64,000 nt of DNA from the NCBI RefSeq assembly GCF_002234675.1, contig NC_019873.2, positions 10,317,740 through 10,381,739 on the forward strand, read 5' to 3'. How positions within the stretch are numbered: position 1 is the first letter of the stretch; each line of letters starts with the position of its first letter. Below are positions 44,501-56,200 of this stretch, piece by piece. The notes below the pieces were generated by a model. That model ran no database searches and had not been told where the DNA came from. It was given only the letters and a program-made list of their open reading frames with translations. The position numbers and the translations under genes are program-made. The DNA is from Oryzias latipes. Lineage: Eukaryota; Chordata; Actinopteri; Beloniformes; Adrianichthyidae.

Positions 44501-47500
44501 GAAACTTCACCTGCAGAAATATCACATGTTAATTCAATTAAGTATTTTATAAACTTTTAAAGTTAATTTTTAAGTGTCAGTATATGTATATGCATGGTTC
44601 AAAAATATACAATGCACTTTAATATTATTTCCCATAATAACTTTTTTACTGATTTCAATCTTAAAGTAGATTTTTAGCAACACTGATGCCATATAATTAC
44701 TGTAATTACTGTATAAATCACAGAATCAGGCTGGCTCGGAGCTTTTTCTCTCATGTTGTCACCGAAAACGGGAACGGCTATCATGTGAAGACGGTTCGTC
44801 TCCATCGGGTTCTTTTTGCGCATGCGCAAGATAAAAAAAAATTATCTTTTCAAAGCAGCACTTTAATTAACATCCTAAAATTAACATCCTTAGAGACATG
44901 TGACTGACAAAAGAAAAGATCACAGAATTGATTCTTACCTGAAGATGATTGACAGCATGAACCTCGCAGCCGTAGACTTTAGCGCACAGCGTTCATAGTA
45001 AAAGTGCTCACAAACTACTTCTGGGTGATCGTGTGTCAGGCGAAATGTTAAAAAAAGAATTTAAAAGTTCATTAACAGTTTGCTGCATTTTTAATATTAT
45101 ATATAAATGGGAAATCCATGGATTATTATAGTACATTGTTGTTTGGACGATAAAATCCGGCATCGCTTCATTTAAAATACTTTTCAGTTCAAATGATTGA
45201 CAAAAATCATCATCCAATCAGTGTTGTCCCATAGTACCTGCCTCTTCCGGTTTGGAAATGTTTTTCATTTTTGAAGATTTCGTTTTGTTTTCTGGAAATT
45301 AATTTTGTTTTCTGAAATGTTTCGCTTTTTTTAATATTTCATTTTTTTCTGGAAATTAATTTTGTTTTCTGAAATGTTTTTTTTTTTTTCATTTTTGTTT
45401 TTTAAGTTTTGGTTTCTGAAATTTTGTTTTGCTTTCTAAAATGTAATGCTGCTTTTTAACATTTTTAAAAAAAAATTATTGTTGTGATCTTAAAAGTGTT
45501 TTTGTATCGAGTGATTTGTTGAATGCTTTGCACTGCAGGGCTACCGTACTTTAAGGTCGCCCACAATCACAGTCCCCCCCCCCCCCACACACACACACAC
45601 ACACATTCACAAAGTGACGGTGGCCTCACTGCCGAACACTGCTGCCAGCCTAAAACCACAGAGAAATGTTTCTTATACATTTGGTGAGTGTCACACGAAT
45701 GATCTTATTTCTTCACTTTTTACTGTTTGCATTAAACCAGACCAACCAGACATTATCTTTGACTTTATTTTAGTGAAAGGTCTCAAATGTGGTTTAACAA
45801 AGTATTAAAAAGGTCCTAAATAAGTGTTATATTTTAAATTTGTAAATACCGGATTGGTGTGTTCGTTAGTTAAGTCACCTGTTTACCAGAAAACAGTCTT
45901 AACTATATAGTTTGCTACATTAGAGACTCGTTCACAGACTTTTTAATGTGTTTCTGCTGTCAGAAAGTGTTTGCATTTTTTCTTTCAAATTACCTGTATT
46001 TTTTTCACAGTTTTTAATTTTAAAGTTTTTTTTATTTTTACTTCTTCTGTGTTTTTTCAGATGTGTTTGAGGAGGACAACGACAATGCATACACTGAAGC
46101 CGCGGTCCGAGAGGCAGCCTCTCCCAGTATGTCATACAAGTAAAGCAACACAACAGCGCTCATCTGTGTGAATTCGTTTTTTTTTTTTACACGAGGAGAG
46201 TCCTCTGAAATAATATTTATGCATATTCCTTTTAGTCTTGCTGGCTCTCAAATTCAGGAGAGAAGCAGAGACTGAGGCGGGCCAAACTGTCTGGAACGTT
46301 CATGCAGTTCCAACAACTGGTCACTAGGGGGCAATGTTGCTGGAAACAAGCTCTGATCAGCACTGAAAAAAAGGATAGAAAAAACAAAAAACAGGCTAAT
46401 CCTCTGACAATCTCAATAACTGAACCTTCTCTCTCCTGGCTGCATTTCTCTGAGAAAGGTCCTATTGTCACTAATTATCAGATTTGTAATGAAAATTTCT
46501 TTCTACTTGTAAGGCAAGGCATTCGTATTTAACCTACCTCATGTCCTGTCAAGCAAATACTTCTTTTTCCTATTTTAGATCATTCATAAAGTTTCTAGCT
46601 GCACAAACTGATGAGTACTCACACAACACACACATAAAAGTTTTTATACAACTCATTTCTACAAAATCCTTCATAAAAAAACGTATTATTTATAATAAGT
46701 TCTACATTTACTCAATAAGTAAATACTTAATAAAATTTTCTTAGTTTAGGTCAATGTTTCTGGTGTCAAAAATTCAAGAGGGGGAAACCTCTGTTCTTTT
46801 TGGCATTCTGCAGCTGAAGGTCTTCTTGTTCAGTCAGCACAAAAGTCCAGGTTTCACACCTGCTCAAGAAAAATGATTATCAGAGTTTGGTGAGGATCAA
46901 ATGACTCTGAGTAAAAGTGGTGTGGGTACCGGATCGACTCGGGGTCCTTCGACCAATGATGACGTCACACTATTTGATTGGCTGTATGTTGGCACGATGA
47001 CGTATACGATAGTGATTGGTCAATTTATTGGTCCAGACAAATCACGCTCTTACAGTTACGGTGAACGATAACACTATGACTTTCCGTTATTCGGGAGAAA
47101 CAGAAATTCCATAGTGTGAAATTCGATTAATGCTTAGGACTGTAGGCTGCTCCTTTTAATTCTAGTTATGAATATGACAATGTTTTTTTCTAAGATTAAA
47201 AAAAGGGAAACGGACATTTGGGAGAATTAAACCAGACTGCACACCATAGATAAATATTTTTTTATACAGTCATTAATTTGCTCAAATAGGGAAAATAAGT
47301 CTATATTGCCAATGGTTCTCCCTTTAAAACATAAACAGAACATATTTGTATTCAAGTACAGTTTGCATGAAAGAGATGTTTGTCAGACATAAACAATTAT
47401 GTCAGACACCTTAAAATTAAAAATGGCATTATTAGTTATGAGTGAGAAAAACTTTACAAAAGGAAACGTAAAATCCCTAGGGTGACGTCAGCATTGGTTG

Positions 47501-49980
47501 AAGGACCCCGAGTCGATCTGGCAGCCCGAGTCGATCCGGTAACCACACCGGCACCAAATAACCATTGATTGATTGAAAAGTTTAAACAACAAAACTAAAA
47601 AATATATAATTGTTTCAAATCCATTTGAGATAACAATTCAAAAAGTGATTAGAAAATAGAGAGAATAAAAGAAAAGAATGATGTTATTTTCTTCTCTTCA
47701 CTGTGGTGCTCCTAATTATATATAGACATGTACTTATACATACAGTAAATACAAGACAATCTGAATCCATTAAACATCATGATTGTCAAATGAAGTTTGA
47801 TTAATTGCTTTAAAGCAGTGCTTCTCAATTATTTTTTGCAAGGCCCCCCTAGGAAAAACAAAATGCCCCCCCCCCCCCACAGACCCACACGCACTCGCTG
47901 CGGTGACAATATATTAGGTTAGTATCTATAAAAATTGTAAAAAGTATGTCTGAAATTTTATCTTTTAACATTAAAAAAAGAAAAAAAAACAATATAAATT
48001 AACTTGAACAAACATTAACTTTATTTAGCCACACAGAAACACTGTTCTAGTCTAAAACAGAAAAGAAGCTTAAAGTGCCTGAAATATAATAATAATAAAA
48101 TTCATTTATTTAAACTAGAAACATTTTGACCAACCATTTGATGCTGACAAAAATAATTCAATCAATAAATAATATTAATGTAAATTGATCTGAAACATGA
48201 GCAATACATTTAACGTTTTTAGTCTGAAGAAATAGGTAAAAAACATTGTGCTGATTTTTTTTCTAAATGATGGATTGTTTATTTATGATCTCATAAAGTG
48301 CAGCAGTTTTACTGCATTACCTGCTGTCTTTATGTCAAATACTGACACCAACTAAACCACAGGCAGACAAAGAATACGTTTATGGAAAACATTGACCCGT
48401 CATAAAAATGTCTACAATAGTTTATTAAGAATGACATTATTAGCATGTAATCTAAATGCACGGAATGATCCTGGTGTTGCGCAATCCAGGCAGCGCTTGC
48501 AGCATGCACGTTCCACCTCGCAGCCTGAGCCCACTACCCCTCCCCTTTCCTTCTCACACACGCAGCTGCGTGTAACAGGAGACAGGAGGGAGCAGCTGCA
48601 GGGACGGCAGTTCACAGTTTCAGGCTGTTACAAACTCTGTGATATAAAAGATAATAGTAAATCAATAGTGCACCAGATTTTTTTTCAAGCAATGAGCCGC
48701 TGACACTGCAGCCCTGCGTTAAATTTGCGGCTCGGGCAATGGCTTTGTTACCTGTGCCTAAAACCGCTATTACTGCGCGCCCCCCCTGGTGTTGCATCGG
48801 ACGCGCCCCCCCTGGCATTGCATCCCTCTATTTGAGAAGCACTGCTTTAAAGAAAAAAGCAAAAAACAAATTCATAGAATTTCCTCCACATTTTTTTTAG
48901 TGTTTTATGCTACGCTCACATGATGGTGTCTTTTTTTATTCACTGAAGTGCCAACCAGTTGAGAATTGATCATGGAGGAGAAATTAATTACTGCAGTTTT
49001 TGCCCGGCCCTACATGTAGTGTGAACACCACATGCTAAAAAGCACATACAAGAACCCGTGTTCAGTGCTTCCTTGAACACACATCACATTCCCAGTCTGC
49101 ACGCACATAAGGGGACAAAAAATTGTTGGTACTTCAGATCTTTCTGTTCTCTGTTTTAGATCAAAGGAATCAATCCATCCTGCAATCTTATGCATTTGTG
49201 GCATGCTGCTGGGTGATCCTTTTGATTATCATGGGCCTCCGTGTCTATTGTGAGTATAGCTTGGTTTCTATTTACCAAAATTACAGAGAGACATTTAAAA
49301 AACATGGTCAGTGATGATCAGCTATTCAGCTTGTGGAACCGGTATCAATTGAATATCCCAAACCCTACAGCAGTGTTTTTCAACCTTTGTGAGCAACGGC
49401 ACACTTTAACCTTGACAAAAATCCTGTGGCACAGTCGTTGTAATAGCTAATCGTTCATATGATTTGCTAAAATATTATTTTAACCACTCAACAAACTTGA
49501 ACTTAGGTTCAGTTTAAGCCAACACTGAGTCTTTCTGGCACATGTGATCCATCAATATTTGCCAAACTGATCATTTTCCTGCCAGAAAAGTGTCTTTTTT
49601 ATTTTATTTTCAAGTCTCATAGGATTCTGCAAATACCTTAGTGTAAATCTAGCCCCTTATTTCTGTTGCATAAATCTGAAGCTTAGTTGAAAGTATCAAA
49701 TATTGCAATTCTTAAAACGAACATATGCTGGTTTCAGGGAGAAATTTTCCATACATATCCCATGCAAAAGGACCATCTTCACACTCCAAAAATTGTATTT
49801 ATTTGATACATAAATATCTCAAATGGACAAACTTAAATTATATATTTTTTATTTATTTTTGTCTACTTTTCAGTTACCATTACCATTTCTGTCAAGCTGA
49901 AAAGTCTTGAAGCTGAAGCTGAAAATTGCAAATACCTCAAGCATGGTTTTTTCCCTTCTTATGATTTTGATTGTTGCTAA
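41587..49980 (+). CDS. Host gene: 122-aa single-pass membrane protein, five exons, family unknown
   Basis: Exons 41587-41623, 45615-45683, 46061-46126, 49160-49249 and 49874-49980. All introns have GT/AG ends and every junction keeps phase 1, giving 369 bases with one stop. The start is ATG in context AACCATGG. The product is an acidic N-terminal half (MAAPQDEIFMSP, then YTFDVFEEDNDNAYTE), one hydrophobic segment at about residues 71-85 (FVACCWVILLIIMGL), then a basic, short tail ending FFPSYDFDCC. No signal peptide is evident; it could be a type II or III protein with cytosolic N-terminus. Exons 3-5 are the strongest. Exon 2 has a weak acceptor after a C/AC run. Transposons fill introns 1, 3 and 4. 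I do not recognise the family. Confidence 0.6.
42356..43319 (+). CDS. Predicted spliced gene inside the long-TIR element, function unknown
   Basis: Tentative exons 42356-42602, 42665-42824, 42880-43022 and 43237-43319, joined by GT/AG introns with matching phases. Exon 1 (MGQRRLDDDVCQSFELKS...) lies in the left TIR. Exon 2 contains QPGLQLFRNVCERILSEAAA and exon 3 contains RWVFTDRSKIFQSYVNDRL. Exon 3 includes a G run at about 42949-42963. An upstream in-frame ATG exists at 42320. No catalytic motif is visible, so transposase, captured host gene or chance frame all remain possible. Confidence 0.35.
43535..43676 (+). repeat. Fish retroposon 3' tail with TTGCC repeats
   Basis: TGTGAAGCACCTTGAATTAC, TGCTATACAAATAAACTTGC and a TTGCC-repeat end form the usual 3' tail of a dispersed fish retroposon, here inside the long-TIR element. 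Confidence 0.55.
44960..45217 (-). pseudogene. Inverted copy of the TIR-borne first exon
   Basis: MDDDFCQSFELKSILNEAM repeats the left-arm exon, with a TGA codon where the left copy reads CGA just upstream. A second frame past EVVCEHFYYERC stays open to a good donor (TTCAG|GTAAGA) near 44938. Whether it is used is unknown. Confidence 0.4.
45567..45606. repeat. Poly-C / (AC)n microsatellite
   Basis: A run of C followed by about eleven AC repeats, occupying the place where the polypyrimidine tract of host exon 2 should be. Confidence 0.85.
46127..46918 (+). other. Host gene intron 3, 5' part
   Basis: Starts GTATGTC. Contains AT-rich intronic sequence and no recognised element except a short CACTAGGGGGCAATGTTG word near 46320, common in fish 3' UTR repeats. 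Confidence 0.5.
46919..47549. mobile_element. MITE with ~50-bp TIRs (GGTGTGG..ACCGGATCGACTCGG)
   Basis: The left end GGTGTGGGTACCGGATCG is repeated inversely at the right (CGATCCGGTAACCACACC). The arms continue through GGGGTCCTTC and CCAATG to TGACGTCA. The right arm has an extra tandem copy of the CCCGAGTCGATC block. The interior is AT-rich with no ORF. Target duplication unclear, so superfamily not assigned. Confidence 0.75.
47816..48844. mobile_element. hAT-type non-autonomous element, 1029 bp, 8-bp TSD
   Basis: Ends CAGTGCTTCTCAA / TTGAGAAGCACTG, flanked by a perfect 8-bp CTTTAAAG at 47808-47815 and 48845-48852, diagnostic of hAT. C-rich subterminal stretches (AAGGCCCCCCTAGG; GCGCCCCCCCTGG) occur at both ends. 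No transposase frame. It lies in intron 3 of the host gene. Confidence 0.9.
48853..49159 (+). other. Host gene intron 3, 3' part
   Basis: AT-rich intron ending in a pyrimidine tract and TTTTAG at 49159. No other feature seen. Confidence 0.5.
49368..49600 (+). repeat. hAT-like 5' end remnant in intron 4
   Basis: CAGTGTTTTTCAACC followed by GAGCAACGGCACACTTTAAC and CCTGTGGCACAG matches the terminal wording of a common fish hAT family. The matching right end was not found. Confidence 0.5.
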
Positions 49981-50041
49981 TAAATCTGGCTTATGGTAAA
50001 GGTGTATGCCCTGAGAAGAAGTTCACTTCATCAATAATAAA
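49979..50041 (+). promoter_or_regulatory. Polyadenylation signals of the host gene
   Basis: AATAAA at 49979-49984 overlaps the stop codon, and a second AATAAA lies at 50036-50041. The second is better placed for cleavage after a short 3' UTR. Confidence 0.5.
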
Positions 50042-51140
50042 GTATTTTGAAGACATTTTTAATTGTTGTAAGTGTGGGACGAAAATGTATCACATGTTGG
50101 ATCTTTTGGACTTTTGGCTTTAAGTTTTTCTTTGATGTTAAGTCTTCTTAAATTTTAAGAAATTGCAAAATTGTCTTTAACATCAGCGTCAAACATTGTT
50201 TATACACAGTTGCATACTCTTTGGTTCTGGTTGGACATCTTGTCAGTTAAATGCTTTCTGCAGATTAAACAAAAGGCACTCAAAAGCTGAGCTGTGTGAT
50301 TTATTCAGTTCTAACTGAAATCTGTTTGTTGCTTTTTCAAATGAGATAAAAATGTCTCCGCTCAAACCGCACAGAGACGCAGTGTTGAATCCAGCATAGC
50401 TGTCAAATATGCTTAACTTTTGTAAAAGTACATGTGGTGGAGAAAGGAACTGTACTCGCTTCAAACTGTGTTTAAATGCAAGCATGTAGATTTGCAGAAA
50501 AACTGTCCAATTCATTTTATGTCAGACAATTTCTTTATAGAGCAATAAAAACACATTCTTGGTCACTTTATTTAACCAGGATACAACCCAATTAGCTGCG
50601 TTGCATTTGTGGTGTCACACCCACGTGACAGTATGAAATGCTGCAATTCAAACCAAGAATTGGTGGGGGGATCTGTTTAGGTTAGTTTGGTGACAAAACA
50701 GTTTTGCTTCTTGGGCAAGGCAAAAGTGAGTCCATTTAGATAAAGTAGTCAGAAAAATGCCAATGCCAATGTCAAAAAAAGGTCATGAAAAGAGAAAAAC
50801 TCACTATTCTTCTATGATATTTGTTTAAAAACCAAGAGGAACTGAGGCCCGGTCAGTTAAAGCAAAGTCCGCACTGCAGGTGAAATTCTGTAAACCTTTC
50901 TCTTTGTTTTCCATACAACACTGAAATCCCATTCATGGCCTTTAAATTTTTTGTGTTACACTAAAATCTTTTGCTCTGCAGCAGTCTTGCAGAATAATTT
51001 AACCCCTTAATTACACAAATAAAAACAAAAAACTTTTTATCTGCTGCTAATTGCCTTGGGGGAATAATACTTAGACTCAATGTTTTTAAATTCTTTTTCA
51101 ACCGTTTGGTTGAAAAAAGCAGTTAACAGGTCAACAGACT
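50042..51140. other. Unassigned non-coding DNA
   Basis: AT-rich with no exon or complete repeat recognised. Confidence 0.35.
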
Positions 51141-51142
51141 TA

Positions 51143-51348
51143 CAGTGAGGTCAATAAGTATTTGATCCCTGTGATTTAGCAAGTTCTCCCACTTAGAAAA
51201 TCGTACAACGTGATTTCTGAATGTTTCTTCAGATTCTGTCTCTCACTGTGGAAATGCACCTATGATGAAAATTTTAGACCCCTCCATGTTTTCTAAGTGG
51301 GAGAACTTGCTAAATCACAGGGTGATCAATTACTTATTGAACTCACTG
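51143..51348. mobile_element. Palindromic Tc1/mariner-type MITE with TA duplication
   Basis: TA at 51141-51142 and 51349-51350. The arms (CAGTGAGGTCAATAAGTATT and inverse) extend about 65 bp through GTGATTTAGCAAGTTCTCCC on both sides, leaving a small central loop. Confidence 0.9.
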
Positions 51349-51585
51349 TATACTGCTATTTCAGAGCAGTGAAACTCCACTGCACTGTTAGATCTACAGC
51401 TAGTCCCCAGTAAAATGTACTACCTTAATATTTCTCCTTCTTAATTTTTTCATAGTACAGTTCTGAATCATCTCCTTTTTCATTATTTTCATGATTAACA
51501 CAGTTTTTACATTTTTTACCTTTTTTTTTTTACTTCTGTGTAAATAGTTTTAACCCTCTAACACCGACAACACCTCAATAACTGA

Positions 51586-51866
51586 CGCTCTTTGACATAC
51601 CGTAACTCCTCAACCATTTCTCACACAGAGAAAAGTGGCCTTTCATATCAATATGAAACACCTTACGAACCTAATGAGTTGGCATAAAGGTACTAAGCCA
51701 CTTTTCAGTGCAGCACAATCAGCTGATTTACGTTGAGTACATAAGCACTTCACTACTGTCCAGAATACATCTAATTGGAAAAGCTACTTTTCTCCACCTT
51801 AAAATCCACTGGAACTACATTTATGGGAAAAACGGTTAAGGAGTTACGGTAGTCAAAAAAGTGTTG
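51586..51866. repeat. Inverted-repeat MITE (ACCGTAACTCCT ends)
   Basis: ACCGTAACTCCTCAACC at 51599-51615 is inverted as GGTTAAGGAGTTACGGT at 51834-51850. Weaker pairing extends outward (CTTTGACAT / AGTCAAAAAAG). Exact ends uncertain. Confidence 0.55.
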
Positions 51867-51904
51867 ACACTGACTAGAGCTAAAACTGCCCTGTGAATCC
51901 CCCA

Positions 51905-52195
51905 CTCCGGTGTTTTTGGTGTTTTACAACATGTTCCTGTAGCATTTTCTTCATGATGGAGGACATATGGAAAATAATGTAAGATTAAAACTGTGTTTCT
52001 GAGAGTTTTTTTATTCAAATCAGGAGGAAAAAAAAACATGGTTTGAAGAAGCTCAGGTTTGTGACAGAAACTCCGTTGGGTGGGGCTAAGTCTCCCTTTT
52101 CCCCTCCAATTACGATGCATGTGCTTGCAGACAAACAGATACATTAACGTTTAAAATGTCCTCATCTGAGATGAAATCTGACACTCTTTTTTGCT
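51905..52195 (+). repeat. Dispersed repeat, copy 1 of 2
   Basis: Shares ATGATGGAGGACAT, TTTCTGAGA, TTTTTTTATTCAAAT and TGCAGACAAACAG words in order with 61345-61665. Family unknown. Confidence 0.5.
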
Positions 52196-52668
52196 ATACT
52201 AATATTGTCATGGGATTATAAGGGGCTGTAAATTAGTGGTAGAGAGTGTAAACAAAGGCATGATGGGATATCACTGTGGGGTTACTTCTGTGTCAACAGT
52301 CTTCTAATGAGCTGCAGAAACAATGTCTTAAGTAATGAGTTTTTTTAAGAGTAGTAAGAATTTTACAATAGATAGAAATATAGTTGGAGTGAGACTTTAG
52401 AGTGATAAGAAAACCTAAAATGAATGTCATGATTTGAATTTGTTGTCTTGTTTTTGTTCCTTGTTCTGTCTTGTTTCTGTTTCCTGTTTTATTTTGAAAG
52501 TCTCCTGTCTTGTCTGTTTTCTTGAGTTTTACTTCCTTTGGTCCCCATCAGCCCTGATCGTGTCCACCTGTGTCTTGTCTGCCCTGTCTGTATTTAAGTC
52601 TTGTCTCTGCCTTCCTCCTGTGTTGGTCCATTATTCCTGTTCTGGTGTTCATGTCATGCCATGGTCCT

Positions 52669-52985
52669 TGTTAAGATGTAAAGATTAAAGTGCGCCCTTA
52701 CTCAATGTGTTATGGTAAAGTTAGAACCTGTGTTTATGTGTGTGTTCATACAAGGTGCTTTACGGTAACCTGTTCACAGTGATGTCGGGTGATTCAGCAG
52801 CAGAGCTGCGCATGTGCAATGTTCAGGTGTGTATGGCAGACTCCATGATACGAGGAGCATGTGCTACGTCTTTCTCATGTGAATAAATGTGCCTGTTATG
52901 CACAAAAGAGAAAGTGGCTCTACGTTTCTTCATCAACACGCAAAGAGGACACGGAAGCAGACACCGTTCCCTCCATCCCTCTACA
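52669..52985 (+). repeat. Copia 5' LTR
   Basis: Begins TGTTAAGATG and ends CCCTCTACA. Contains AATAAA near 52883 as a likely poly(A) signal. Confidence 0.95.
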
Positions 52986-53202
52986 GGTTATGGGCCCAGG
53001 CGGACATTTTCACCGGTATGTACGGAGGAATGAATGAACGCTGAGTATCAAGCGGATTCCTTAACGTCTAACGGACTTGCTACGTATTCAAGCTGCCGTT
53101 AAGAAAGGTGAAATTTGGAGAAACGAAAGAAAGAGCTAAAGACAAGTTTGCTAAAGAAAAGAGCACGAAAAAGGCGCGAAAAGCAAAGAGCGAACTAACA
53201 AC

Positions 53203-56200
53203 ATGGCTAACAGACTAGCAAGCCTTCAAACAGCCCAGCTAGTATTTGACGGTTCAGAGGAAAGATATGAACTGTGGGAAACACGTTTTCTCGGACATTT
53301 ACACAGCTTGAAGCTTAAGGAAACCATCCTAAATGAACCTGTGACTGAAGAGCAGCTAGCTAATGATCAAAGCAAGAATGCCGACTGCTATGCGGAGTTA
53401 ATACGGCTAATCGACGATAAGAGCTTGTCACTCATCAGACATGAAGCCGCGGACAAAGGCAGAGAAGCTCTGAAGATTCTGAGAGACCACTATTCGGGGA
53501 AGAGTAAACCCAGAATCATAAACCTCTACACAACGCTAACGAGGTTGAAGATGGCCGAAAATGAGTGCGTGACGGATTACATGATAAGGGCGGAAAACAC
53601 GATCACAGCTCTACGTGATGCCGGGGAGAATATGAGTGACGGACTGCTCATCGCCATGATCCTAGGTGGACTCCCCGACTCATTTAAACCACTCGCCGTG
53701 CACATAACTCAGAATGAAGATAAAGTAACTTTCACAGACTTCAAGAGGAGGTTAAGAGTCTATGAAGAGGCAGAAAAAATGAGCAAGGCAGAATCAACAG
53801 ACAACGTGATGAAAACCTACGCGAAACAAGAACAGACGAAAAACAAAGCACGCACCTACCACAGAAAAGAAGAAGAGGCTGAAGTGACATGCTACAAATG
53901 TGGAAAAAGAGGACACATAGCAAGAAGATGTCAACAAAAGGTGTGGTGCAACTTTTGCAAAAGTAGCACACATAAAGAGACAATATGTAAGAAAAAGGGG
54001 AAACAAGACGACGTCCGGAAGGTGACGGAGGACGCAAGTGGAAGCACAGACCACTTCTTCAAGGCCAAAGCAGAGACACCAGCAAGCAAGGTGAAGATGA
54101 AGGGCATCATGGTCGACGCAGGCGCCACATCCCACATCGTGAATGACATCAGGAAATTCACCGACTTTGACGAGTCCTTCAATCCAGAGAGGCACACAGT
54201 GGAGTTAGCTGACGGGACGAAGGTCAACGGGACAGCGCAACGCAGAGGAACAGCGTTGATACACCTGGTAGACTGCACTGGACAGCAGCACCGGGCATAT
54301 CTGAGAGATGCCCTCTTCATGCCAACGTACCCCCATGACATCTTCTCAGTGGTAAGAGCAGCAAATGAGGGGACAACCATCACATTCAAGAAAGGAGAAA
54401 GCCACCTGATAACAAAAAGCAGATGCAGGTTTGATATTCATGAAAATGAAAAACTGTATTATTTACCCACTATTGAAGATGACAATGACAAATGTAAAGC
54501 AATTCATGATATTCAAGGTTGGCATGAAATCATGGGTCATTGCAATTTTGACGACATAAGAAAGTTGCAAAGTGTGGTGAAAGGAATGGAGGTAAAAGGG
54601 GATGTGCATAGACAGGTGAACCCATGCAGAGTGTGTACAGAAGGTAAAACCACTCAGACAAGAAACAGGGAACCAGATGTAAAGGCTGAAAAACCACTAC
54701 AACTTGTACATACAGATCTAGCTGGTCCTATGCAAACTAGTTTAGATGGGTACAAATACGCACAGTCTTTTACTGATGACTACACGGGGACCGTTTTTGT
54801 ATATTTCCTTAAAGCTAAAAGTGATGCAGTTTGTGCGACTGAAAAGTTTATAGCTGATGTAGCACCATATGGTGAAATAAGGTGCATTCGTTCTGACAAT
54901 GGCACTGAATTCACAAGTCAAGATTTTCAGACACTTATGACCAAAAACAGAATCAGACACGAAAGGTCTGCACCGTACTCACCTCATCAAAATGGCACAG
55001 CAGAAAGGGGCTGGCGTACTCTTTTGGAAATGAGTAGATGTTTACTGATGGAAAGCGGGTTGCCAGATAAGTTTTGGAACTACGCAATGCAGACAGCAGC
55101 TTACATCAGGAACAGGTGTTACAGCAGACGCACCAAGAAAACCGCTTATGAGATGTTAACAGGAAAACAACCAAATATTGCTAACATGCATAAATTTGGC
55201 TCCACATGTTTGGCTTACAAACAAGATAAAGGGAAGTTTGAGTCAAGATGTAATGAAGGAGTTTTTGTTGGATATGACAAATATAGCCCAGCTTACCTAC
55301 TCTATTACCCGAAAGAAAGTAAAGTCCAGAAGCACAGGCTGGTAAAGTTCATTAATAGAGCTACAAGTGAAAAAGAAACACAAACAACAGAACCATTTTT
55401 GGAGTGTGTTGATGGAATGTTTCCTAGAGAAACAAATGATGATGATCCAACAGAGATGGAAAAAGTAAGGGATAAAAATGTTGACACTGACTGTGAGGTT
55501 CCTGAAACTCTCACAGAAGAGGCAGAGCAATCCTGTGTGGGGAAACCCCGGGAGACGGCTCAAAGAAAGAATCCGACTCGAACCAAAAAGAAACCGGCTT
55601 ATCTCCAAGACTATGACACTGAAAGTAATGACAATCTTCAAATGTGTGTAGACTTCTGTTACAGAGCAGTATGTGATCTCCCCAATACCTACCAGGAAGC
55701 TGTAGCATCAGCTGAGTCAGAGCAATGGAAGATTGCTATGGAGGAAGAAATGAAGTCACTGATAGACAACAAGACTTTCACCCTCACTAAGTTACCTGCA
55801 GGCAGGAAAGCAGTGGGGGGAAGGTGGGTCTATGCAGTTAAAACAGACGTTGACGGAGGTGATAAATTTAAAGCAAGGTTTGTGGCTAAAGGCTATAACC
55901 AAAAAGAAGGGACAGATTTCAGTGAGACTTTTTCACCCACTGCAGACATGACAAGTGTGAGGATAGTGATGCAAAAAGCAGCACAGGAAGGTTTAATCCT
56001 ACACCAAATGGATGTAAAGACAGCCTATTTGCATGCTCCAATAGACTGTGAAATATTTGTGGAACAACCAGAAGGTTTTGAGAAGAAAATGAAATCAGGT
56101 CAAAAACTGGTATGTAAGCTACATAAGTCACTTTACGGGCTAAAGCAATCAGGTCGAAACTGGAACTTAATGCTACACAAATATTTGACGGAAAACGGTT

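Larger units (their letters stand above)
41929..45548. mobile_element. Long-TIR DNA transposon-like element, 3.62 kb, 6-bp TSD
   Basis: Ends are TACGGTGGCCCTG and, inverted, TACGGTAGCCCTG, flanked directly by CTTTAA at 41923-41928 and 45549-45554. Inverted arms run about 41929-42576 and 45007-45548, including AAAACATTTCAGAAAA-type tandem repeats (more copies in the left arm) and a shared ORF. A 6-bp TSD is known for IS3EU and Dada superfamilies, but no transposase domain is recognised, so the class is open. It lies in intron 1 of the host gene, 60 bp from exon 2. Confidence 0.8.

Noticed and set aside
41929-45548. Polinton/Maverick assignment of the long-TIR element
   Set aside because: A 6-bp duplication and long TIRs are shared, but the ends are TACGG, the length is 3.6 kb and no polymerase, integrase or capsid-type frame is seen.
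53741-56131. Antisense frames across the Copia polyprotein
   Set aside because: Shadow frames of a long, real coding region on the other strand.
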